Below are positions 26,763-35,400 of a stretch of DNA of 64,000 nucleotides, in pieces (the first letter of the stretch is position 1; every line of letters begins with the position of its first letter). The notes below the pieces were generated by a model. That model was not told where the DNA came from. It worked only from the letters and a program-made list of their open reading frames with translations, and did not search any database. The stretch comes from Bryobacteraceae bacterium. Lineage in GTDB: Bacteria; Acidobacteriota; Terriglobia; Bryobacterales; Bryobacteraceae. The DNA lies in contig BPGD01000001.1 of assembly GCA_026002855.1 (NCBI GenBank), forward strand, positions 3,914,001-3,978,000, given 5' to 3'. Position numbers and translations under genes: made by a program.

Positions 26763-28692
26763 TGCTGTCTTCTCCTGAGGATGGGTCTTCGTCTTTTTTC
26801 TGTTCGTTTGCAGGTGGAGCTGAGGCCAACGGCGGGAAGGGCAGGAACGGGGAGATCACGGGGGCGTCCTGGCCGGTTGCGGCGGTTTTGGGAGTGGACT
26901 CCGGCGGGAAGGGCAGGAACGGGGAGATCACGGGGGCGTCCTGGCCGGTTGCGGCGGTTTTGGGAGTGGACTCCGGCGGGAAGGGCAGGAACGGGGACAT
27001 GAGCGGGGCCTCTTCGCGGGTGATCTTTTCCGTTGCCGGTCCGATTTCGCGCAGGAACTGGTTGCAACGCATGTGGATGGTGCCGCCGGCATGGAGGAGG
27101 ATGTCGCCGTCGGAGTGGATCAGGAGTGTCTGATCTCCTTCGAACATGGAGATGCGGATGTGTTGGGGGGTAGCCAGAACGATGGCTTCGTCGCCCTGAA
27201 GATCGTCGAAGACGAGGCGGTTGCCGCTTTTGGTTACGATCCGCTTGATATCGTTGCCATCGGCCTCCCCGCCGTGAAGGTCGTCATTGGGCGGCATGTG
27301 GGTTCCATTCCAGAGCGAGCCGAGAACGATGGGACGACTCGGGTCGCCCTGCTCAAACATGATCGCCACCTCATCGCCGACCTCGGGCATGAAGAACAGC
27401 CCGCGCTTGCCGCCCGCGTGCGGGGAGAGGACCGGCGCCCACGTGGTTTCGCTTTCCTGGTCCTCCCAGAGGAATTTGACGCGGACGCGGGCGCCGGCCT
27501 CCGCGACGGCGGAGGCGACGACACGTCCGATTGTCATTCCGAGGTTGGGCTCGCGGGACTTGCCGCCGCCTGGCGAGGGGATGCGGATATGGGGGATCCG
27601 GACCGGGCTTGACGGCAGACTGGCCTGGCTGGGCGGCTTGCGCCATGATCCTTGTGTGGCGCCGGGTTGGACGGGCTCGAGGTAGTTGGAGAAGGGCGAA
27701 CACCAGAAGCGGTTCCGGTAGCCCTTGCCGAGGGTCCAGATGTGTTCGACGCGGTAGACGCCGTACGTCCCCTCGGCCTCGTCGAGTCCCGCGATGGAGA
27801 CACAAGCCCCGGCAGAGACACGGCAGTCCTGCGATTCGCCGTAGCCATTGCAACTTCGCAGGCGGCGTCTTTCGGACTCCAGCCGGAGCTCGTCCTCGAA
27901 TCTGTCGTGTGTCCCGGAAAGGAATTTGCCATAATGGCCGTCTTCGAGCTGTTTTTCCAATGAGGCCCGCACTGCGGCGCCGATCAGGCTGCCGAGAGAG
28001 CCGAGTTGAGGCGGCTCGCTGCTGGTCTTCTGAAAATGCCTGGAGACAGCCGTGGCGCGGTCGTAGTTGGGACCGTTGACGTGGACTGGTACGAGGCGCC
28101 CGGTGGAACGAAACACGGCGAGGCTCTTTTCCTTTCGCCAGGTGAGGTCGGCGGCGGGGGGCTCATAGGCGGAGATGATGTCGGCGCCATCGGGCGAGAC
28201 GCGTATGAAGCAGCGGTGGCGGTCGGCGAGGCGAACCATCAGGCTCCAGTCGCTTTCGGCGTACTGTACGACGGTGTATGGGCCGCCACTGGCCTCGACA
28301 CGGCGCGGCTTTGAGTGGATGGCCAGTTCCCGAAGGATGGCATCAACGGTTTTTTTCCGGAAGATTCTCGAGCGTGTGGTCACGTCATCGAGCCAGGTTT
28401 CGCTGACGCCATGGTAGATCAGGTTGCCGGCGCCCGACAGCTCGTGTTCGACATCGACACGCCGCACGAGGCCGCGAAACAGCGTCAGGCTCGTGCCATT
28501 TTCGTCTCTGGCGACGACTTCCACCGGGGCGCCGAAATCGTCTTCAACCATGTGACGGGAACCGGGCAATTGCCGGAAGCGGCTCAACAGGCTGGCGTGG
28601 CGATTCAACTCGTAGGTCACTGCCAGCTCGAGCAGACTTAACTGTTGGGGGACTTCGCCGCGGATCAACACCTGGATGGCTGATGGGGTCAT
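26743..28692 (-). CDS. vgrG: VgrG-type contractile injection spike protein
   Basis: From the ATG at 28692 the protein has 649 residues. The gp27-like base covers about 1-370 (VLIRGEVPQQLSLLELAV, LFRGLVRRVDVEHELSG, YAESDWSLMVRLADRH). The gp5 OB-fold follows at about 385-470 with the diagnostic VRVKFLWEDQE, PEVGDEVAIMFEQGDPSRP and VLGSLWNG. The tail is Pro-rich, with two identical 24-residue units. VgrG trimers tip T6SS and related contractile injectors. The earlier in-frame Met at 28815 gives no domain; GGAGG lies 11 nt before 28692. No Hcp, TssB/C, baseplate or ClpV gene is in the window, so it is an orphan here. Confidence 0.85.
   Translation of the reverse strand: MTPSAIQVLIRGEVPQQLSLLELAVTYELNRHASLLSRFRQLPGSRHMVEDDFGAPVEVVARDENGTSLTLFRGLVRRVDVEHELSGAGNLIYHGVSETWLDDVTTRSRIFRKKTVDAILRELAIHSKPRRVEASGGPYTVVQYAESDWSLMVRLADRHRCFIRVSPDGADIISAYEPPAADLTWRKEKSLAVFRSTGRLVPVHVNGPNYDRATAVSRHFQKTSSEPPQLGSLGSLIGAAVRASLEKQLEDGHYGKFLSGTHDRFEDELRLESERRRLRSCNGYGESQDCRVSAGACVSIAGLDEAEGTYGVYRVEHIWTLGKGYRNRFWCSPFSNYLEPVQPGATQGSWRKPPSQASLPSSPVRIPHIRIPSPGGGKSREPNLGMTIGRVVASAVAEAGARVRVKFLWEDQESETTWAPVLSPHAGGKRGLFFMPEVGDEVAIMFEQGDPSRPIVLGSLWNGTHMPPNDDLHGGEADGNDIKRIVTKSGNRLVFDDLQGDEAIVLATPQHIRISMFEGDQTLLIHSDGDILLHAGGTIHMRCNQFLREIGPATEKITREEAPLMSPFLPFPPESTPKTAATGQDAPVISPFLPFPPESTPKTAATGQDAPVISPFLPFPPLASAPPANEQKKDEDPSSGEDSNGTLQV
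26831..26997. repeat. Perfect 72-bp tandem duplication plus partial third copy
   Basis: Units 26831-26902 and 26903-26974 are identical over all 72 bp, and a third copy matches for 23 bp (26975-26997). In vgrG they encode two and a part copies of a 24-residue unit rich in Pro (PFLPFPPESTPKTAATG...). Complete identity indicates a very recent duplication or ongoing slippage. Confidence 0.95.
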
Positions 28693-28947
28693 GGCAGAGC
28701 GAACCTCCGTGCCCCGGCGTTGGGGAAGATTGCCAACCCTGCCGGCGTCCGCCGTTCGATAGCCCGTGAGGGCGATGAGGACAACCACGGCCTTCGAGGC
28801 AGCCGGGGACTCCATGCCGCGTGAGTGCCCCCGCCGGCGGGGCTCGGCCGCAGCCTCCGGCCTTCGTTCAGCCCCCGGGGGTCAGCGGGGACAACGGCCG
28901 GAAGGCAGTTTCTTGTCCGCTTCGAACACGATGTTTCCGACGCCGGA

Positions 28948-30519
28948 TCAAAAATTGCCCGGCGCGCTAGCGGAGCCACGCGCATTGGACAATGTCACTT
29001 GAGCCGAGGCGATGGATTCGATGTTTCCCGTCACAGTAAACGGAATTGTGAGCAGGAATTGTCCGCCGTACTGGCGGGAAGTCTCCGAGGAGAACCAGGT
29101 GGTAAAGGCCTGACCGGCCTGGATGGTGAATTCGGACGAGGCAAGACTGGCTCCGGGAGCAGCCGTCAGACGGACAACGACGCCGGAGACCTCCCGGGTG
29201 TTGGAAAACGCCGTGACCTGGATTTCGAATCCTGATTGAGTCCGGAGCATGCGGACCGTCTGAATGCGCGGCGCGGCCGGCTCGATCCGGATGCGGCGTT
29301 CGAGGGCAGGCGCAGGCGGGACGGGCTGGCCTCCTGCCGACAGGGTGACCCGCAGGACAATGTTGCCCGCCACGGTTCCGGTCTGGAAGGCAAACTGGGA
29401 TCCGTCGGCCGGTTCCAGCGCCGTTTGACCCTGTGTCAGGCGGACAGAGATCTGTCGCTGACCGTTGGCAAAACGAATGGCCGGATCGTCTGGCAGGCCG
29501 GGGTCCGGCTGAAATTCGAGAGTGACGACGCCGGTCAGATCGATTGGATAGGGCCGCGCGAGGGACAGGACGAAGCGGGGCTGTTCTGCCGAGGCTGCCG
29601 AGTCGCCCAGCTGGGAGGCGCTCAGCTCCGGCAGCGGCGGCAGCCGGATTTCCAGCGTCAGCTCGCGGACATCATAAAGCGCGGGGGAAGTCTGATCCGC
29701 CACACGAAACCGCAAGGGGAATTTGCCCCATGCCGTGGGCGTGCCGGACAGAAGCCCGCTGGAGGACAGCGTCAGGCCCGCGGGCAGAGATCCTTGATCC
29801 AGGGACCAGACCACCGGATTGGCCGCCTGGGCCTGGAGCTGGTATGAATACGGCGAGCCAAGCTCCCCGGAGGGCAGACTTTCGGTGAGGATGGCAGGGC
29901 GCTGGAGGATACGAATGCTGAATTCCTTCTGAGAGCTTGAAGAGAAGTAATCGGTCAGCCGAACGAGGAAACTGAAATTTCCGGGCTGCGACGGAGTGCC
30001 GGAGATGCTGCCGGTGGATGAGTTCAGGGACAACCCCGGCGGCAGCGCCCCGGAGACGACACTCCAGGAGAACGGCGGAGTCGCGTTTGAGGCTGAAAGC
30101 GTGGCCGAGTAGGGCACGCCGACAAGACCGTCCGGGAGAGAGGCAGGCGAAATGACGGGTTCCGGCAACGATACAACGAACTGATAGAAACGCTGAACGG
30201 ACTCGGTGGAGTTCGGCAAGATATAAAGTTTGGAAACGGTGAAACCGAACAGGCCGAATGTCGTCGGTGTTCCCGACAGCACCCCTGTCTGAGAGTTAAA
30301 AGAGAGCCCCGGAACCACGAGTGAAATGCTCCACGGACCTTCACTAACGACATTGGGCGGCGGATTCGGAACGGTGAAAGTGACCGAGAATGGAACACCC
30401 ACTGTGGCGTTTAAGGTTGAAACGTTCGGCAGGATGACGGGCGGAGGGTTTTGGGCCCACAGATGCGAGAGAAGAAATGCGATGCAAATCAATCCACGGG
30501 CGACGGACGTTGGCTTCAT
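28948..30519 (-). CDS. Secreted protein with putative Ig (He_PIG-like) domains
   Basis: This 523-residue protein has a Sec signal (GLICIAFLLSHLWAQ) and at least three consecutive putative-Ig repeats of the LPxGLSLNSxTGxISGTPxxxG type: GLSFNSQTGVLSGTPTTFG near 72, GLSLNSSTGSISGTPSQPG near 162 and GLTLSSSGLLSGTPTAWG near 245. The C-terminal half is a different beta-rich region ending in a stretch that resembles bacterial Ig/cohesin folds. Such proteins usually mediate surface adhesion or protein binding. It lies 24 bp after the propeller-like gene and 255 bp before vgrG on the same strand. Confidence 0.75.
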   Translation of the reverse strand: MKPTSVARGLICIAFLLSHLWAQNPPPVILPNVSTLNATVGVPFSVTFTVPNPPPNVVSEGPWSISLVVPGLSFNSQTGVLSGTPTTFGLFGFTVSKLYILPNSTESVQRFYQFVVSLPEPVISPASLPDGLVGVPYSATLSASNATPPFSWSVVSGALPPGLSLNSSTGSISGTPSQPGNFSFLVRLTDYFSSSSQKEFSIRILQRPAILTESLPSGELGSPYSYQLQAQAANPVVWSLDQGSLPAGLTLSSSGLLSGTPTAWGKFPLRFRVADQTSPALYDVRELTLEIRLPPLPELSASQLGDSAASAEQPRFVLSLARPYPIDLTGVVTLEFQPDPGLPDDPAIRFANGQRQISVRLTQGQTALEPADGSQFAFQTGTVAGNIVLRVTLSAGGQPVPPAPALERRIRIEPAAPRIQTVRMLRTQSGFEIQVTAFSNTREVSGVVVRLTAAPGASLASSEFTIQAGQAFTTWFSSETSRQYGGQFLLTIPFTVTGNIESIASAQVTLSNARGSASAPGNF

Positions 30520-30543
30520 GATCGTTCCAGATGACTCCTGACA

Positions 30544-31539
30544 TTACTGCGCAGAAGAGGATTCCGGCACGAAGAAAAGCTGGAGCCCTGCGCTGGTGAC
30601 CCGTCCGAACCAGAGGGTTCGCTGAGCGGGATCAACGAGCTGGATCAGGCCTTCGGCTCCGGCCGGGCTGAGTCTTGCTTCGGCCGAAGGGCAGTCCAGA
30701 ACCTGCTGAATGCGGCCTTCCGGCGACAGGAGCCAAAGGCGGCAGGCGGCAGGGCCGTCCGAAGCCAGAGCCAGCCAGCCGAAGCGCCCGGCTGGCAGAA
30801 GTTGGCGGACCGGGGCGAGGGGGGCAAGCTCTTCCGACGGGGAGGGCTCAGGCCGGCCAGGCTGTAAGCCCGCCACATGCAGACCAGCTTCATCGGCCAC
30901 CGCGTAGATTCGCGACTTGCGCAGAAAGGCGAAGGCCGAGGGAGCGGTGCTGCTTACGATACGGGGAGGCAGGGTGGGGCCGCCCATCCATAGCAGGCCG
31001 TCCGTAATCCAGAGGGCCGCCTGCCCGTCGTCGGAGATGGCGAGGTCATCGGCGGCAGCCGCCAGGATCCATTCCGGCCGGAGTCCCTCGGCCTCAATGT
31101 GAAAGATCTGGCAGGACTCGCCGTCACACAGGGCCAGTCTCGAGCCGGAGGGGCTCCATCGAATGAGTCGCCATCCACCGCGGCGAGGCTCGACCGGCAG
31201 CAACTCGCTGCGGCCCGCGTTGTCCCGAAGCCACAGCCCGCCTTCGTCGTCACGGATCAGCCAGGCGATCTGCTCAGGGTGGACGGCCAGCAGGGTGCCC
31301 GCCTCTGGCAGTGAGTAGGCCAGAGCGCCACCTGGCGTGCCGGCGATGAGGCTGGGAGCACGATTCGCATGGGCGACGCCCGTCCAGGGAATGGACACAT
31401 CAGATGCGAGGCAGAGGCCCGCCCACGGAGAAAAGAAGAGAAGAAGAAGAAGCGTTGACCAGCCTCTCGCCATCCCGGGAATGCACAGGTCAAAGCAGAC
31501 GCGTGGAGCGAGCGCAGAGAGTGACCCCGGACCCTTCAT
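30544..31539 (-). CDS. Secreted WD40/PD40-like beta-propeller protein
   Basis: The 331-residue protein has a hydrophobic signal (STLLLLLFFSPWAGLCLAS) and then repeated four-stranded motifs (WRLIRWSPSGSRLALCDGE, DDLAISDDGQAALWITDG, LPAGRFGWLALASDG) of TolB/PD40-like propellers. Function is unknown. A GGAGGAG site lies 11 nt before the first ATG; a second Met 22 residues later would start nearer the signal. A promoter candidate lies at 31659-31688. It precedes the Ig-domain gene by 24 bp, so the two form a secreted pair upstream of vgrG. Confidence 0.65.
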   Translation of the reverse strand: MKGPGSLSALAPRVCFDLCIPGMARGWSTLLLLLFFSPWAGLCLASDVSIPWTGVAHANRAPSLIAGTPGGALAYSLPEAGTLLAVHPEQIAWLIRDDEGGLWLRDNAGRSELLPVEPRRGGWRLIRWSPSGSRLALCDGESCQIFHIEAEGLRPEWILAAAADDLAISDDGQAALWITDGLLWMGGPTLPPRIVSSTAPSAFAFLRKSRIYAVADEAGLHVAGLQPGRPEPSPSEELAPLAPVRQLLPAGRFGWLALASDGPAACRLWLLSPEGRIQQVLDCPSAEARLSPAGAEGLIQLVDPAQRTLWFGRVTSAGLQLFFVPESSSAQ

Positions 31540-31658
31540 CGAGAAGACAACTCCTCCTACACCTGGAGACGCGCGCCGTATCGGCTACAGTGCATCCCGG
31601 CCCCCGGAACCCGCAGGCCGCAGCTTTGCGCCGCAGCCTTCAAGCACGCTTACGAACA

Positions 31659-31688
31659 TGTATAGTCTATTTTCTTTGGCCATTTCAA
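31659..31688 (-). promoter_or_regulatory. Sigma70-like promoter for the propeller/Ig/vgrG run
   Basis: On the minus strand TTGAAA (31688-31683) and TATACA (31664-31659) are spaced by 18 bp, in the most AT-rich patch of the region. A start near 31652 would give a leader of about 110 nt to the gene starting at 31539. Confidence 0.5.
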
Positions 31689-31805
31689 GAGGAATTGCCG
31701 CGGTCCACGTACCGAAGGAGTCCCAGCCGGGGCCAGAACCCTGGATCTGTCAGCTTCGGCAGGATCCTTACCGGACTCCGGACAAAAACCCGCGCCGTGA
31801 AGAGT

Positions 31806-32351
31806 TCAACTCCATGTATTTCCCGTCGCAAGCGGCCGGGCTAAGCATGGCCAGTTCCTGCCGGCCTCAGTCCATGGCAGAAGCTGACGGCCGATTGAAT
31901 CGAACTCAGGCGGCTGGGCGCAGAACGGGGCCAGCGGCTCGACGGGCTGAATCAGCTCTGTCGAGGCTGTCGAGGGCGACGGGGCGAGACAGGACGCTCC
32001 ATCGTGTGGGCCTGTTCCTGCCACGCGGACTGCTGCCCGAGGGGCCGCAAGCACTCGAGCGCCACACACAGTGGAGCCGAGAAACGATTTTTGACCGACG
32101 TCCTGCGGCAGGCACCCTGAGAGGGATGAGCGGACGCCGCATCGGCCTGATGTCAGGCCTGAACGGCAGTGTGTCGGGGCCGACTGTTCGTGGCCGAGGA
32201 AGAACCAACCGGCAGGTTCGCGCCGATGGCGCGCGCCGGGCTCGAGCGGATGGCCGCCGGAAGAAACTCTCAAAAGGGGCAGGGAAGCACCGGCCTTGAG
32301 CACTGTGCGCCGGCTGACGGCAGACAGGCAGCAGGGCATGAGGGCCTCCAC
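31806..32351 (-). pseudogene. Possible decayed Tat-exported protein gene
   Basis: Only the first 30 codons look real: MPCCLSAVSRRTVLKAGASL (from 32339) is a Tat signal of the SRRTxLK type common in DUF1501/DUF1552-like exported proteins. Past residue 30 the frame turns into low-complexity sequence, while fragments resembling the expected continuation (EFLPAAIRSSPARAIGANLP) appear in another frame after an in-frame stop. This fits a frameshifted, largely eroded gene. The family assignment is a guess. Confidence 0.35.
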
Positions 32352-32410
32352 TGAAGAACTGTCGGCTGCTTTCTTTCAGGCAGTCAAGTTTGATTCAAGC
32401 CCCGCGCGGC

Positions 32411-35400
32411 TCAGCCGCCGAGGGCGCGCTCCAGCTCCGCCCAGGCCAGGCGGAGGCCGACGCGGGCCTCTTCGGCCATGGCCTCGGCCTCCGCAGCGGA
32501 GGCCCGCGCCTCGGCCAACTTCGAGGGCGGCGCGACTCCCGTTTCCACTGCGTCGGCGGCGATCCGCAGGGCCTCGCGCCTGGCCTGGAGCGCCCGCTCC
32601 GCGACCCGCGTCAGATCCTCGAAGCGCTCGACCTTGCGGCGGGCCTTTTCGACTTCGATCTGCACGCGGCGGCGCACCCGCCGCAGGTTTTCCTCCGCCT
32701 GCTCGAGCTGTGCGCGGCGTTCGCCGGCCTGCGCCCGCTTCCGGCCCCCGTCGAAGACGTCCCAGCTCATCCGAGCGCCGATGGCGGCGTTGGACGAGGG
32801 CAGGAAGGGCACGCCGCGCTGCTGCGCATGGGTGGCGAACAGGGCGATGTCGGGGATGAACTCCGCCTGGGCGGCGCGCACGGCGCGGCGCGCCTTCTCC
32901 ACCGCCGCTTCCGCCGCTTTCACCTCCGGATTGCGTTCCAGCGCGCGCTGCACCTGCGCGTCCAGCGGACCGGGATCGGGCGGGCTCCAGGGGGAGGGGA
33001 CCAGTTCCAGCTCAACGCCGGGCCCGAATCCGATGAGGTCAGCGAGTTCGGCCACCAGGTCGGCGCGCTGGATTTCCAACTGTAGCAGGGCATTTTTCGC
33101 CTCCAGCAGCCGCGCGTCGGCTTCCATCAGCCTGACATCGAGCGCGGCGCCGGATTCAACCGCGTGGGCCGCATCCGCGCGGACGGCCTCCGCCGCGTCG
33201 GCCTTCAGCCGCGCTGCGGCGATGCGCCTTTCGAGCAACAGGGCCCCGAGAAAGGCCTCCTGCACTTTCAGGGTGATCTCGTTGGCGGCGCGGCGTGATT
33301 CCTCTTCCGCCATGCGCACGTCCTGTTCGGCGGCGCGCGTGCCGGCGTGAATGCGGATGAGCGGCGTCAGCGGCTGGGCGAGCGTGGTCATGGAGAGTCC
33401 GAACGTGTTGGCGCCCTGCAACAGCCGCAGGTCTTGCGAGGGCACAGGCCCGAGCTGCGGCAGCACGCCGAGGAATCCGCGGGGGATCGCGACGTTCTGG
33501 AGCTGGCTGTTGTACAGCAGGCTCGATTCATTGGAGAGGCGGGGCAGGGCATTGGCCCGGACGGCATCGCGCCTTTTCTCCGACTCCCGAATTCTGAGGC
33601 GCTGGATCTTCAGGATGGAGTTCTGCCGCTTTGCCATTGCCAGCGCCTCCTCCAGCGTGACGCGCTGCGTCTCTGCCCGCAGTGCCGGCGCGAGGGCGAG
33701 CAGCAGCAATGCCGGCACGGCAGCGGAGAGCCGCCACCACGCGGCGCGGCGTTTGGCCACGACAAACAGCACGGGCACGAAGACGAGTGTGAAGAACATC
33801 GAGAAGATCAATCCCACGGCGATGGCGCTGGCCAGCGGCGACCAGAGGCTGGAGCCGCTGAGGATCATCGGCAGCACGCCCACGGCGGCGGCGGCGGTGG
33901 TGAGGAAGATCGGGCGGAGGCGCCGTTCGCCCGCCTCCAGCGCGGCGGTTTCAAGCGGCGCTCCGGCCCGCTGACGCTCGTGAATGTAGTCGACGAGAAT
34001 GATCGCGTTCCGGACGACCACTCCCGACAGGCTGATGACGCCCATAAAGGCCGTAAAGCTGAACGGATTTCCGGTGAGAATCAGGCCGAACACGGCGCCG
34101 GGCAAGGCCAGTGGAATCGACGTCATCACCACGAGCGTGTCCACCGGTGAACGGAACTGGAACAGCAGAATGAGAAAGATCGACAGAATACTCAGCGCCA
34201 GCACGACGTGCATCTCCCCAAAAGTTTCGTTTTGACCCTCGATTTCGCCGCCATATTCCACCCGATAGCCGGGCGGCAGGGGAATGGCCGCAATCTGTTC
34301 CCGGGCGGTGTTGAGGATTTCCGAAGGCAGGTGCGCTTCGCGGGGGATCGCCATTACGGTCAGCGTGCGCAGCCCGTTGCGGCGGAGGATGCGGCTGGGG
34401 CGCCATTCCGGCTCCACACGGGCAAGGCTGCGCAGCGGCACGCGGGCGCCGGTGAGCGAGCTGACGACGTAGGCGTCTTCGACGTCCTCGAAGCGGCTGC
34501 GGTACTGTTCCTCGAGGCGCAGGACGACGGGGATGTCGCGGCCGCCCTCCCAGAACGTGGTCACCGGGAGCCCGCTGAAGCCGCCCGCCATCTGGAGGGC
34601 GAGCAGCGAATTGCTGAAGCCGAGCCGGTTGGCGACCTCTTCATTGACGCGCAGGGCCAGTTGCGGCGAATCCTCATGAAAATCGTTGAGCACATACTCG
34701 GCGCCGGGCGTGCGGCGAAGGATGGCCTCGACCTTTTCTCCGTATTCGCGGAGGCGCCGCAGATCCTCCTCGCCATCCTGCGTGGAAATGATCCGCACCT
34801 CCACCGGCGCTTTCATCACCGTGCCCTGTTCCAGCTCACGCACGATCACGAGGGCCTCCGGCGCCACCTGGCTCAGTTCCCTGCGGAGGCGGAACACGAG
34901 CGGCGGCGTGTCTTCCGCGTCGCGGGTATTGACGACGATCTGCGCGTAATTGCGCGCCGGGAACTCGGGGTCGACGTTGTAGTAGAAGCGCGGGGCGGAG
35001 TCGCCCACGAACGCGGCGAAGCCTGTCACCAGCGGCTGCCGGCGCAGGTGCTGCTCGACGCGCCGCACGGCGGCGTCCGTCTTTTCGAGCTGCGACGCTT
35101 CTGGCAGCCAGAGGTGGATGATGAACTGGTTGCGTTCGGCGGTGGGGAAGAACCGCTCCGGCACCACCGTGCGCAACAGCACGATGCCGAGCACGAACAC
35201 CGCGGCTCCGGCCGCCAGGGTGAGCGCCCTGTTGCGCATCGCCGCATGAATCACCCGGTGGTAGGCCGACTGCATGAAGTCGATGGCGTTGAAGCGCATT
35301 TTTCCGGGCTCAGCCTCCGACGGGTGAAGTCCGCGCCGGATGAAGAAGCGGCACAGCCAGGGCGTCACCAGCATGGCGACGGCGTAAGAGCAGGAGAGGG

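Larger units (their letters stand above)
31540..32410. other. Long intergenic stretch with one promoter and one gene remnant
   Basis: About 870 bp separate the propeller gene and the efflux fusion gene. It holds the minus-strand promoter at 31659-31688 and a decayed Tat-signal frame near 32351. The rest shows no domain-bearing frame on either strand. Base composition matches the neighbours. Confidence 0.5.
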
